DNA of 6,846 nucleotides from CAXBNV01 sp963977185 (GCA_963977185.1 CAXBNV010000052.1:1-6846), one strand, 5' to 3'; shown: positions 1-6,818, counted from the stretch's first letter. Translations and numbers: made by a program. The notes: generated by a model from the sequence alone, not told the origin.

Positions 1-8
1 CTTTTTTA

Positions 9-33
9 AAGAAAAAGGCCAACTTTAGTTGGC
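9..33 (-). terminator. Intrinsic terminator closing the hemDXY-phhAB block
   Basis: Read on the minus strand, a perfect 6-bp stem (GCCAAC / GTTGGC, positions 33-28 and 23-18) with a TAAA loop is followed at once by a T-rich tail (CCTTTTTCTTT). This is the classic Rho-independent layout. The plus-strand reading has no T-run after the stem, so it works in one direction only. It lies about 145 nt past the phhB stop codon and is the first terminator-like structure met after that gene, so it most likely ends the minus-strand transcript. Confidence 0.8.
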
Positions 34-176
34 ACAAAAGGATTTCGATGCGCTAACAATACATCAAAAACCCTTAAAGATTAAGCAATAAATTAACACC
101 TGAGATTTTTTATTCTATTTTTGCAAAATAAAATTTATTTTAGCTTCCTATTATCGCATATCTCATACATTATTTT

Positions 177-509
177 TTATACAAGCTCATCAATTTTTGC
201 TGCACAAATAAAGTCATTATCAGTTAAACCATTTATTGCATGCGTTGTGAAATTTACAGTGCATTTATTATAGCTTACTTCTAAATCTGGATGATGACCT
301 TCTTTGTTGGCAATCCAGGCAATAGCATTTACAAAGGCTATTGTTTTATAATAACCTTTAAAATTGAAAACTCTAGATATTGTTTTTTGATCTTGTGATA
401 CAACCCATTCAGGAGTTAGCTTATGATATCTTTTTATTTGTGATTTATCTAATGGAGGAACTCCTCCTTCACACGGGACACATTTTTTTGTTACTAATTC
501 ATTGCTCAT
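177..509 (-). CDS. phhB: Pterin-4a-carbinolamine dehydratase
   Basis: This enzyme dehydrates the 4a-hydroxy-tetrahydropterin released by phenylalanine hydroxylase, so the pterin cofactor can be reduced and reused; it acts in the cytoplasm. The 110-residue product has the usual bacterial length. It carries the N-terminal CVPCEGGVPPL stretch (residues 10-20) common in bacterial PhhB. It also has the active-site signature EGHHPD (70-75, with His72 and His73) and the THAINGLTDND segment (89-99, with His90), which is the DCoH catalytic pattern. The ATG start has a modest AGAG ribosome site 9 nt upstream, and the gene ends in TAA. It lies 38 nt after phhA in the same direction, as expected for a hydroxylase/recycling pair on one transcript. 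Nothing looks truncated, and the identification is firm. Confidence 0.95.
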   Translation of the reverse strand: MSNELVTKKCVPCEGGVPPLDKSQIKRYHKLTPEWVVSQDQKTISRVFNFKGYYKTIAFVNAIAWIANKEGHHPDLEVSYNKCTVNFTTHAINGLTDNDFICAAKIDELV

Positions 510-547
510 AAATATTTGCTCTATTTTTTATAAATAATAAGTTAAAT

Positions 548-1357
548 TTAACATGGGACTTCGTTTTCAGAATTTTGTGGTGGAAATAAAGGAGGATATT
601 CACCTAGCTCTAAAGCTTTATGAATTAAACTTATGACTTTATTATCCATCGAATTATATAAATCATCAAAAGAATCTATTATAAAATAAACAGGTTGCAT
701 TATATCTATTCTATATGGAGTTCGTAGTGCTTCTAGAGCATTGTACTTTATTCTTTTAGGGGTATTGCTTTTTATTGAATAAGGAGTTTCTCCAATAGAT
801 GATAAGATTCCACCACCGTAACATTTTAAACCTTTTTCAGTGTTTATTAAGCCAAATTCTACAGTGAACCAATATAGTCTTGCTAATAATTTTTGGATTT
901 TTTTATCTGCGCCAACACCCAAAGCTCCATATTGTTGCATAAAGTCAGCATATACTTTATTAGTAAGCATAGGACAGTGACCAAATATTTCATGAAATAT
1001 ATCAGGTTCTTGCAAGTATTCTAATTCTTCTTTTGTTCTTATAAAGGTTGCACAAGGAAATTTTCTCTCAGATAATAATCTAAAAAATTTATCAAATCCT
1101 ATTAAAGCAGTCACAGGGAAAACTTCCCAGCCTGTAAGAGGTTTTAGTTTTTTGTTTACATCAGGAATTTGGGGAATCTTATCTTGAGATAAATTTAAAT
1201 ATTCTAATCCTTGTAAATATTCATTACATGCTTTATTTTGAATAACTTCAAATTGTCTTTTATACAAGATTTCCCAAGTATTATTTTCTTCCTGGGTATA
1301 TTCAACAAAGCCATTTATATCAGGCTTTTTAGAAACATATTTTGTACTTTTAGCCAC
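548..1357 (-). CDS. phhA: Phenylalanine 4-hydroxylase (GTG start)
   Basis: This non-heme iron enzyme hydroxylates L-phenylalanine to L-tyrosine using O2 and a tetrahydropterin. The 269-residue product matches the compact bacterial form, which has a catalytic domain only and no ACT regulatory domain. The 2-His-1-carboxylate iron site is visible: His122 and His127 in PDIFHEIFGHCP (118-129), and Glu167 in FTVEFGL (164-170). Other family segments include TGWEVFPV (75-82), the YGGGILSS turn (180-187) and the RTPYRID stretch (212-218). The start is GTG: an in-frame TAA lies only two codons upstream, the next in-frame Met is residue 130, and a strong GGAG site sits 9 nt before the GTG. phhB follows 38 nt downstream. 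A 131-nt gap separates it from hemY, so it may have its own promoter, but I found no convincing one. Tyrosine and tryptophan hydroxylases share the fold; in bacteria, with phhB adjacent, the phenylalanine enzyme is much the likeliest. Confidence 0.96.
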   Translation of the reverse strand: MAKSTKYVSKKPDINGFVEYTQEENNTWEILYKRQFEVIQNKACNEYLQGLEYLNLSQDKIPQIPDVNKKLKPLTGWEVFPVTALIGFDKFFRLLSERKFPCATFIRTKEELEYLQEPDIFHEIFGHCPMLTNKVYADFMQQYGALGVGADKKIQKLLARLYWFTVEFGLINTEKGLKCYGGGILSSIGETPYSIKSNTPKRIKYNALEALRTPYRIDIMQPVYFIIDSFDDLYNSMDNKVISLIHKALELGEYPPLFPPQNSENEVPC

Positions 1358-1488
1358 TACTTCTTACTCCAAGGATTTTTTATATTGTATTTTAAAAAAT
1401 ATCATAACTACCAGATAAGGGCTAGGTTTTTTATGAGAATAATAATAAGTAGTGTTCTATTTTAGATGATTTTTATGTAACAAGTATT

Positions 1489-2682
1489 TTATTGAAGTTT
1501 ATAATGTTTAGTATAATATTTTATTGCTGTGTCACTATCTTGTAATTGATCAAAAACAAACCCAAGAAGTAAATTAATATCACCATAAGTTGAATTAATA
1601 TTATAAGATTCAAGTAGGTATTTTTTTGCCGGCTCATATTCTTTTAAATTTATATGTATTTTAGCTAAGCAGTTTAATATATTAATGTTATAAGGCTGAT
1701 TTTTTTGCCAGTTGCTAATTAACTTGATTTTTCTTGCGTTGTTTTCACTTGGTAAATTGATATACGCTATTAATAGTTCATCAGACCAATGATGGTTTAG
1801 TGCTTGTTTAGTGTAGCTTTCTAAACTAGATTGTATTTCTATATTTGTATTTTTTTGCTTGTTGTATGAATTAATTAAAATAACTAAACATTCATTATCA
1901 AGTTTATATTTTTTAGGAACTTGCTCCCAAAAATTATATAAACTTTCAATAGAATGATTTTTGTTAAGCTCAATTAAATGATTTTTATAGCATTCATTTT
2001 TTAATTGTTGAATAAACTCATCAGGATATAAGTTTTCACGATTTAAATCAGGTATAATATTAAGTATTTTTAGCCAGTCATTCAGTTTTTTATAAGTTTT
2101 AAACGATAATTTTAATGCTGCTATATTTTTAGGATCAATGCTTTTAATATGAGTCAAATTAGCTAAAACTAATTCATATTGTTCATTATCAAAAAATAGT
2201 TTTGCTTGGGTTAAATTTATAGCCAGCTCTAATTGTGGATTTGCTGTATATGCCATTTTACAATAATCATTAATTCGTTCTCTAGCATTTAAATAATGAG
2301 CCGCTTTTGCTGCTAGTAAGTAGCAAATAGAGCTGTTTTTTTTATGAGAACTTGCTTTTAAAAATAATTTTTCTGATATTTTAGGGTGACCTTGTAATAA
2401 TTCTGTAATTGCATTTAATAAACTGGAGTATGCTTTTTTTAGCTTGCGTTCACGACGATAAATAGAATATTTTTTAGGGAATCTAAATATAGCATTAAGA
2501 AGATTAATTACTATATGTAAGACAATGAAACAAATAATAGTTATTATTATAGCCGTAATTAATTTTAATGAGACAGTATAGTCTTGATAGAAAATCGAAA
2601 CATACGATTCAGTGTTTTTAATTTCAATGCCAATCCATGCAGCAATAAGGACTAAGAGCAGAATTAAGATAAATCTTATCAT
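1489..2682 (-). CDS. hemY: HemY, inner-membrane TPR protein of the heme operon
   Basis: HemY is an inner-membrane protein encoded with hemD and hemX in gammaproteobacteria. It is linked to late heme/protoporphyrin metabolism, but its exact activity is not settled, and it is unrelated to the Bacillus protoporphyrinogen oxidase of the same name. The 397-residue length is typical. Two hydrophobic helices (about residues 3-19 and 40-63) flank a short polar segment with the NTESYVSIFYQDY stretch (23-35), typical of the HemY N-terminal domain. A basic stretch follows (KKYSIYRRERKLKK, 70-83), then a long helical region with TPR-like repeats. The clearest repeat is near the C-terminus (about 334-395), where AKIHINLKEYEPAKKYLLES is followed by a GFVFDQLQDSDTAIKYY unit. 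The ATG start has a GGAA site 9 nt upstream. It lies 51 nt after hemX, consistent with cotranscription. The sequence is divergent and Asn/Lys/Ile-rich, in line with the base composition. Confidence 0.9.
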   Translation of the reverse strand: MIRFILILLLVLIAAWIGIEIKNTESYVSIFYQDYTVSLKLITAIIITIICFIVLHIVINLLNAIFRFPKKYSIYRRERKLKKAYSSLLNAITELLQGHPKISEKLFLKASSHKKNSSICYLLAAKAAHYLNARERINDYCKMAYTANPQLELAINLTQAKLFFDNEQYELVLANLTHIKSIDPKNIAALKLSFKTYKKLNDWLKILNIIPDLNRENLYPDEFIQQLKNECYKNHLIELNKNHSIESLYNFWEQVPKKYKLDNECLVILINSYNKQKNTNIEIQSSLESYTKQALNHHWSDELLIAYINLPSENNARKIKLISNWQKNQPYNINILNCLAKIHINLKEYEPAKKYLLESYNINSTYGDINLLLGFVFDQLQDSDTAIKYYTKHYKLQ

Positions 2683-2733
2683 ATAAATTTATTCCATTAG
2701 TATCTATACTAAAATATTTAATTTTTTAAATGT

Positions 2734-3777
2734 TTAATTATTTTTAATTAATCTAAATGATTGTAAGTTAATATCATTATATTTTTTAAAACCAGCGTTT
2801 TTCAGCTTTTCAAGTTGTGTCGACACTTGCTCATTATCAAGATTATAAGTTTTTATTAGCTTAGTTATTTTATTTAAATATAAATGATAAATTTCACTAT
2901 TATCTTCTAGTACGCACAAACTTAATGCTTCAAAATAAATATTTAAATTTAATATTATTATATTGCTTTCATACTCATCAAAAATAGGTTTAGTTGGGAT
3001 ATCATGTCTTCTTATAATAACAATATTTTCAATTTTATCTATTAACTTGTCTTTAAAAGATAAATTAGATTTTTCTTTATTTTTAATGTTTTTGTTAGAA
3101 TTATCAGGGGTGTTTTTTGTTTCCTTTGTGGTATTGTTCGATGCTTGATTTTGTGAGTTTGTTTTTACATTATTAGATAGATTCAATAAGACATCAGGTA
3201 TTAATTCTAATATTTGATTTTTATCAATAACATGAATATCTTTTAACTTATTTATATCATTAATAACAGAGCTTAATAAGTCTTGATTATTATTTTGAGT
3301 TTCTAGTAATTTTTGAGCATGTTGTAATAATAATATAGCTTGTGTAGGGTTGTTATATATTTGTACTTGCATATTAGCCGATTTAATTAAATAAACAATT
3401 TGAATGCTTTCTAATTCTGGAAGCTCTTTATTTTGATTGTTATTTTCTAACTGAGCTGTCAAGTTATCTATTTGTTTTTGTTGATTATTAAATATATTTG
3501 AAAAGTTTGCCTCAGTTGTATTTGCTAGATTTTTTAAAAAAAGTTCTATATTGTCTTTTTGTTCAGAAATTAATTTTTTTTCAAGATTATTTTTATTCTG
3601 AGTTTCTACAGAATCTGTAGATAGCTTAATTTGGGTGATACCAAGAGCAATGATGAATATAGTAAGAATAAACAAATAAACAAAAATTATATTGTTATTT
3701 TTATTCTTAGCTTCAGTACGGTTGTTAGATTTTTTTTTAACTTCTATGTTAACTTGTTTATCTTGTGAGTCTGCCAC
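2734..3777 (-). CDS. hemX: HemX, membrane-anchored heme-operon protein (GTG start)
   Basis: HemX is often mislabelled uroporphyrinogen-III C-methyltransferase, but it is a single-pass membrane protein of unproven function in the hemCDXY cluster. The 347-residue product has a charged cytoplasmic N-terminus (1-29), one transmembrane helix (about 30-49) and a helical region with coiled-coil character (about 60-165). An Asn/Lys/Thr-rich linker (about 203-238) leads to the conserved HemX core (about 240-343). The core contains IVIIRRHD (252-259), corresponding to the family's V-x-I-R-R motif, followed by helices matching the LNLNIYFEALSL...YHLYLNKITKLI pattern. The start is GTG, with AAGGAGAA just upstream (GGAG 5 nt from the GTG). 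The in-frame codons upstream reach the hemD stop without another plausible start. Only 18 nt separate it from hemD, so the two genes are almost certainly cotranscribed. The linker looks longer and less complex than the core and probably drifts freely. Confidence 0.88.
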   Translation of the reverse strand: MADSQDKQVNIEVKKKSNNRTEAKNKNNNIIFVYLFILTIFIIALGITQIKLSTDSVETQNKNNLEKKLISEQKDNIELFLKNLANTTEANFSNIFNNQQKQIDNLTAQLENNNQNKELPELESIQIVYLIKSANMQVQIYNNPTQAILLLQHAQKLLETQNNNQDLLSSVINDINKLKDIHVIDKNQILELIPDVLLNLSNNVKTNSQNQASNNTTKETKNTPDNSNKNIKNKEKSNLSFKDKLIDKIENIVIIRRHDIPTKPIFDEYESNIIILNLNIYFEALSLCVLEDNSEIYHLYLNKITKLIKTYNLDNEQVSTQLEKLKNAGFKKYNDINLQSFRLIKNN

Positions 3778-3795
3778 AAGTTCTCCTTTATGGGG

Positions 3796-4572
3796 TTATT
3801 TAAAATATTTTTTTATTTCATGCAATTTACTAATTATAGCAGAATCTGTCATGTTTTTACTGTTATATATTTGACAAAATCCTTTAGATTTTACATATTT
3901 TTCTAGTCTATCACTAGGAACAAGGATTATGAAATTTTTTAATAAATTAATAAGTTTAGAATCTAAGATTTGCATGTAGCTTTCGATGAAGCTGTCTATT
4001 ATCGAGATACTAGTAAATAATATAATATTTACATTGTTGTTATTTATAGATTGTAGTTTTAATATGTCATGATCAAGACTATTAGATTTTATAATATTAT
4101 AAGTAATAAGATCAGTAAAAAGAGCTTGTTTTTTAATTAAATAATTATTTATATATTTTCTAGAAACATCACCCCTTAAAAGAATTACTTTTTTATTTTT
4201 AATATTATTGAAAATATCTAATTTTAACAAATCTTCACTTGCTCCTCCTTTTTCTGGATAAATAGGATTTTGTATTTTGTAAAAAATTAATTCTTTATAT
4301 GAAGATAACCCTATAGCAACAGATTTATTATTTAAGAAAGAATAATTTATATTATTATTAATGAAGTATTCTAATGTAGCCCTGATTGCTGTTATACTAG
4401 GAAAAATATAATAATCAAATGAAGTTATATCTTTTAAATCAATAAGTTGTTGAAAGTTATATTGAAACTCAATACAAGGAATATCTATAATATTTATGTC
4501 ATAATTTTGAATATTAATTAATAAATTTGTACCTCTATCTTTAGGCCTAGTATAAATTAGATTAAAAATCAT
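3796..4572 (-). CDS. hemD: Uroporphyrinogen-III synthase
   Basis: HemD closes hydroxymethylbilane, with inversion of ring D, to uroporphyrinogen III, the common precursor of heme and siroheme; it is cytoplasmic. The 258-residue length is usual. The family is poorly conserved, but its landmarks are present: the N-terminal TRP (8-10) at the end of the first strand, the first-domain FPSITAIRA segment (57-65), and the GGASEDLL stretch (109-116). The central ILLRGDVSRKYINNYL segment (130-145) is the best signature, followed by Tyr159 in DLITYNI. Then come FTSIS (186-190) and the second-domain PSDRLEKYVKSKGF (219-232). It is first in the minus-strand cluster, 18 nt before hemX. The ATG has no recognisable Shine-Dalgarno sequence; the leader is almost pure A/T. 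hemC, its usual upstream partner, is absent, and a divergent gene lies there instead. The identification rests on motifs plus the hemX-hemY context. Confidence 0.9.
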   Translation of the reverse strand: MIFNLIYTRPKDRGTNLLINIQNYDINIIDIPCIEFQYNFQQLIDLKDITSFDYYIFPSITAIRATLEYFINNNINYSFLNNKSVAIGLSSYKELIFYKIQNPIYPEKGGASEDLLKLDIFNNIKNKKVILLRGDVSRKYINNYLIKKQALFTDLITYNIIKSNSLDHDILKLQSINNNNVNIILFTSISIIDSFIESYMQILDSKLINLLKNFIILVPSDRLEKYVKSKGFCQIYNSKNMTDSAIISKLHEIKKYFK

Positions 4573-4653
4573 ATATATTATTATTTGGTATTATAAAAAT
4601 TACTAATCATGTAATTATATCATCATAGTTAACTTATTTATAAAAACTTTAAA
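4573..4653. promoter_or_regulatory. Divergent intergenic promoter region (hemD / nuclease operon)
   Basis: This 81-bp, nearly pure A/T stretch lies between two divergent starts, so promoters for both directions should lie here or in the adjacent coding ends. On the minus strand two perfect TATAAT hexamers occur (4619-4614 and 4595-4590), either of which could be the -10 of hemD; neither has a good TTGACA partner at 16-18 bp. On the plus strand TATAAA at 4639-4644 could be a -10 and would put the transcription start only a few bases before the ATG at 4654. In DNA this AT-rich such hexamers arise by chance, so the individual assignments are weak. Confidence 0.4.
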
Positions 4654-5490
4654 ATGAAACTATTAAAAATTATAACATTATTCTTTTATTTTTGGTGCTC
4701 ATTAAGCTTTGGTAATATTAATAGCACTTGTAATTATAATATTAATATAGGCAGTTTTAATATTGAATCTAGCCAATCTGATATTAATGTAATACAAAAG
4801 CAAATTGTAGAGAACTCTGATATTAAAATTTGGGGAATAGTTGAGAGCAGTAATCAAGTTGTAAATAATATTTTAAAAGGCTTGCAAGAGCATGGTGATT
4901 TTAAAGTAATTTCAGGCACAACAGGCGGTGGCAATCTTAAAATGCAAATTTTTTATGATAGCACTAACTTTAGGCCTTTATATCAAACAGAATTACATTA
5001 TATAAATTATAAAAATAGAGTTAGATCTCCTTTAGTTGTTAAATTTGAAGACTTAAAAAGTAATCAAAAATTTTATGTTATGTTGAATCATTTATATCGA
5101 AGCAATAAATTTTATCGACACAAGCAAGCTGAATTAATCAACCAGTGGGCAAAAGAGATTTATAGCAAAGAGAATATTCCTGTTCTTGCAATAGGAGATT
5201 ATAACTTTGACATGTATTATAAAGATATAACTAAAAGAGATGTTGGGTTTGAAAATATGATTAAAGACAATATTTTCAAGTGGGTTAAGCCAAATGTGTT
5301 ATACCCAACTCAATGCAGTAGGCATAAATCAATTTTAGATTTTATTTTTGTATCTAATAGTTCAGTAACTAAGCTTCAGGCAAGTTCTGATATATTATAT
5401 AGATATGAGCAGTATTGTAGTTATAAAAGATATTTTAGTGATCATAGACCAGTTGTGGCTTATGTGAATTATGATGTAAAGTGTAAATAA
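4654..5490 (+). CDS. Secreted endonuclease/exonuclease/phosphatase-family protein
   Basis: The EEP (DNase I-like) superfamily uses divalent metal to cut phosphodiester or phosphomonoester bonds. The 278-residue product starts with a signal peptide (Lys2 and Lys5, hydrophobic 6-19, likely cleavage after Gly20), and no lipobox surrounds Cys15, so export beyond the inner membrane is expected. The catalytic set is complete and in order: Asn36 in GSFNIE, Glu64 in WGIVE, Asn145-His146 in MLNHLYRS, Asp182 and Asn184 in GDYNFD, Asp229 in LDFIF, and Asp263-His264 in FSDHRP. The mature part has four cysteines (26, 221, 255, 277), enough for two disulfides. It most resembles secreted nucleases of the family, but phosphatase or lipid-phosphodiesterase activity cannot be excluded from sequence. 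The ATG lacks a Shine-Dalgarno sequence; the signal peptide supports this start. It leads a likely three-gene operon, with the next gene 30 nt downstream. Confidence 0.85.
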   Translation: MKLLKIITLFFYFWCSLSFGNINSTCNYNINIGSFNIESSQSDINVIQKQIVENSDIKIWGIVESSNQVVNNILKGLQEHGDFKVISGTTGGGNLKMQIFYDSTNFRPLYQTELHYINYKNRVRSPLVVKFEDLKSNQKFYVMLNHLYRSNKFYRHKQAELINQWAKEIYSKENIPVLAIGDYNFDMYYKDITKRDVGFENMIKDNIFKWVKPNVLYPTQCSRHKSILDFIFVSNSSVTKLQASSDILYRYEQYCSYKRYFSDHRPVVAYVNYDVKCK

Positions 5491-5520
5491 TGATAATAAA
5501 TAATAAAACAAGGAGTTTTT

Positions 5521-5991
5521 ATGGCTAATAGATCTACTTTTACTACAGTTGTAGAAGAAAAATTAGAAAAATATCAAAAACAAGAAGATTCTAGAATCAA
5601 AAATGCTACAGATATATCAGATGATATTAATAGTATTAAAGCTATGTTAGATAAAATGGATAGCAAATGTGAAGATATTTATAATAAATTAGAGCAAGTA
5701 GCCAATAAAGCATATTCTAGAACGGAATATTCACTTTGGTCTTATGCTGGTTGTGAGAATTCAGTTTATAAAACTTTTCATAATGCTATTTCTGAAATTA
5801 CAGGGCAGTTTAAAAAAGAAGATTTGATTGCTATAGATAATGCTCAACATTCTGATACAGTAAAAAAACCTTGTGTTAAAGATCAATCAGTTCAAACAAA
5901 TATTATAAATATACAAATACCAGAAGAAAGTGATTCTAAAAAAGGAAAAGGTTTTTCTTTGGAAGCAGGCGTATTAAAAAGGAAATATTAA
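5521..5991 (+). CDS. Unrecognised coiled-coil protein, 156 residues
   Basis: I do not recognise this family. There is no signal peptide or membrane segment, so the product is probably cytoplasmic. After a charged helical N-terminus, residues 29-64 form a textbook coiled coil: A29, I32, I36, I39, L43, M46, C50, I53, L57, V60 and A64 follow unbroken 3-4 spacing for five heptads, so the protein probably oligomerises. A short segment with aromatic residues follows (YSLWSYAG, 70-77), then another helix-like stretch (about 80-104). The polar C-terminal tail (about 107-156) looks disordered and ends in a basic LKRKY. Translation signals are the best in the operon: AGGAG sits 5 nt before the ATG, suggesting higher expression than the nuclease gene upstream. 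It is 30 nt after the nuclease gene and 28 nt before the kinase gene. An adaptor, an inhibitor of a neighbour, or an exported effector are all possible; nothing in the sequence selects among them. Confidence 0.75.
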   Translation: MANRSTFTTVVEEKLEKYQKQEDSRIKNATDISDDINSIKAMLDKMDSKCEDIYNKLEQVANKAYSRTEYSLWSYAGCENSVYKTFHNAISEITGQFKKEDLIAIDNAQHSDTVKKPCVKDQSVQTNIINIQIPEESDSKKGKGFSLEAGVLKRKY

Positions 5992-6019
5992 TATTAAAAT
6001 TAATAGAAGAAGTAAAATT

Positions 6020-6583
6020 ATGAATATAGTATTAATTGGATTTAAAGGTAGTGGGAAAACTACTGCTGGAAAGCTGTTTGCTGATAAATTAAATTATAAT
6101 TTTATAGATATTGATAGCTTAGTTTTGGATGACTTTAAAAGTAAGCATAAACAAGAGCTAAATTTTGATGTTACTATTCAAGCTATTTATAAAAATTTAG
6201 GAGAATATAAGTTTAGAAAATTAGAAGAAGAAGTAATTTCTAAAATACATTCTTTAAATAATACAATTATAGCAACTGGCGGCGGCTCTATTCTTAGTTC
6301 TAATAATCAGAAGAAGATATCCGAATTAGGGACTGTTTTTTATTTAAAAGCAAATCCACAAGATTTGTTTACAAGGATGGAGAAAAACAAAATTTTTCCT
6401 GACTTTATAGATGCAGAAAAACCATTTTCTTCTTTTTATGCTATTTATTCAGAAAGAGTAAAGTTATATGAAAGTATTGCTGACATTATTGTAGACGTTT
6501 CAAATAAATCTTTAGATGAAGTGGCTTTTGAGTTGCTTGAAGCATCTGATAGTTTTATTGAAAATAATGTTTCAATAATTTAA
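6020..6583 (+). CDS. Shikimate-kinase-like P-loop kinase with altered lid
   Basis: The 187-residue product has the shikimate kinase (AroK/AroL) fold. The Walker A loop is GFKGSGKT (7-14). Asp30 and Asp32 in FIDIDS correspond to the Mg/shikimate-binding aspartates. GEYKFRKLEE (61-70) supplies Arg66, ATGGGS (85-90) is the family glycine motif, and Arg146 in ERVKLYES matches the late shikimate-binding arginine. Two things are odd. Between Asp32 and GE there are about nine extra residues compared with the usual spacing. In the lid, where the family has LFxR-(6 residues)-RPLL, this protein reads LFTRMEKNKIFPDF (116-129), putting Phe126 where the essential lid arginine belongs. It may be a divergent shikimate kinase, or a relative acting on another small hydroxylated substrate. 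No aroB is adjacent, unlike the usual gammaproteobacterial aroKB arrangement. The ATG is preceded by AGAAGAAG with 7-nt spacing, and two TAA codons in tandem end the gene. Confidence 0.85.
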   Translation: MNIVLIGFKGSGKTTAGKLFADKLNYNFIDIDSLVLDDFKSKHKQELNFDVTIQAIYKNLGEYKFRKLEEEVISKIHSLNNTIIATGGGSILSSNNQKKISELGTVFYLKANPQDLFTRMEKNKIFPDFIDAEKPFSSFYAIYSERVKLYESIADIIVDVSNKSLDEVAFELLEASDSFIENNVSII

Positions 6584-6604
6584 TAAATATATCGGCAATA
6601 TTTT

Positions 6605-6642
6605 TTAGCTCTCCTCTTCTAATTTTGGAAGAGGGGAGCTAA
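6605..6642 (+). terminator. Long hairpin after the kinase gene, possible terminator lacking a U-tract
   Basis: A 15-bp inverted repeat (6605-6619 with 6628-6642) encloses an 8-nt loop, 22 nt past the kinase stop. One pair is T opposite G. In plus-strand RNA this is a tolerated U-G wobble, but in minus-strand RNA it would be an A-C mismatch, so selection seems to act on the plus-strand transcript. The downstream sequence (AATTCACATT) has no U-run, so it is not a standard intrinsic terminator. It could be a 3'-end stabilising hairpin or a terminator with an atypical tail. Confidence 0.55.
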
Positions 6643-6754
6643 TTCACATTGCTTTGTAATAATTTTTTGTAGTAATAAATGTAACTATGCCAATCTACAG
6701 CCTAAATCAGATATAAAAAGAACACCGTCACGACATTAAATACACACAATCAAT

Positions 6755-6783
6755 TTGAATTAAACAAAATCACTATATATACT
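6755..6783 (+). promoter_or_regulatory. Sigma70-type promoter for the edge gene
   Basis: TTGAAT at 6755-6760 (4 of 6 matches to the -35 consensus) and TATACT at 6778-6783 (5 of 6 to the -10) are separated by exactly 17 bp. The predicted start near 6790 would give a leader of about 29 nt ending in the ribosome site and ATG of the next gene. The spacing, the hexamers and the location all agree, although the region is AT-rich. Confidence 0.6.
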
Positions 6784-6818
6784 AAATATACATATTTTAT
6801 TGTAAAGGATTACTAACA

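Noticed and set aside
125..141. A/T-only palindrome (8-bp arms) downstream of phhB, considered as a terminator
   Set aside because: It contains no G-C pairs, so the stem would be unstable; the hairpin at 18-33 is a far better terminator.
34..176. Small RNA or riboswitch between phhB and the terminator
   Set aside because: I found no conserved structured RNA motif; a short resemblance to riboswitch consensus bases around 101-110 does not extend.
1384..1429. Possible phhA promoter (TACAAT at 1389-1384 or TATGAT at 1406-1401, minus strand)
   Set aside because: Neither -10-like hexamer has a recognisable -35 at 16-18 bp, and such hexamers are frequent by chance in this AT-rich gap.
1408..1429. 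Short imperfect stem in the hemY-phhA gap, considered as a hemY terminator
   Set aside because: Only about five pairs with a bulge, and the T-run is displaced from the stem, so termination is not supported.
1238..1465. Plus-strand reading frame of 75 codons
   Set aside because: It runs antisense to the 5' end of phhA, has no ribosome site and matches no family; AT-rich DNA readily gives such frames.
2963..3148. Plus-strand frame with a hydrophobic product
   Set aside because: It lies wholly antisense to hemX; the hydrophobic look is the complement of Asn/Lys-rich codons.
3692..3874. Plus-strand frame spanning the hemX/hemD junction
   Set aside because: It is antisense to two well-supported genes and has no translation signals.
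4654..5991. Nuclease toxin plus immunity protein pair
   Set aside because: The nuclease has an ordinary signal peptide and no polymorphic-toxin delivery domain, and the downstream protein shows no immunity-family feature; only adjacency supports the idea.
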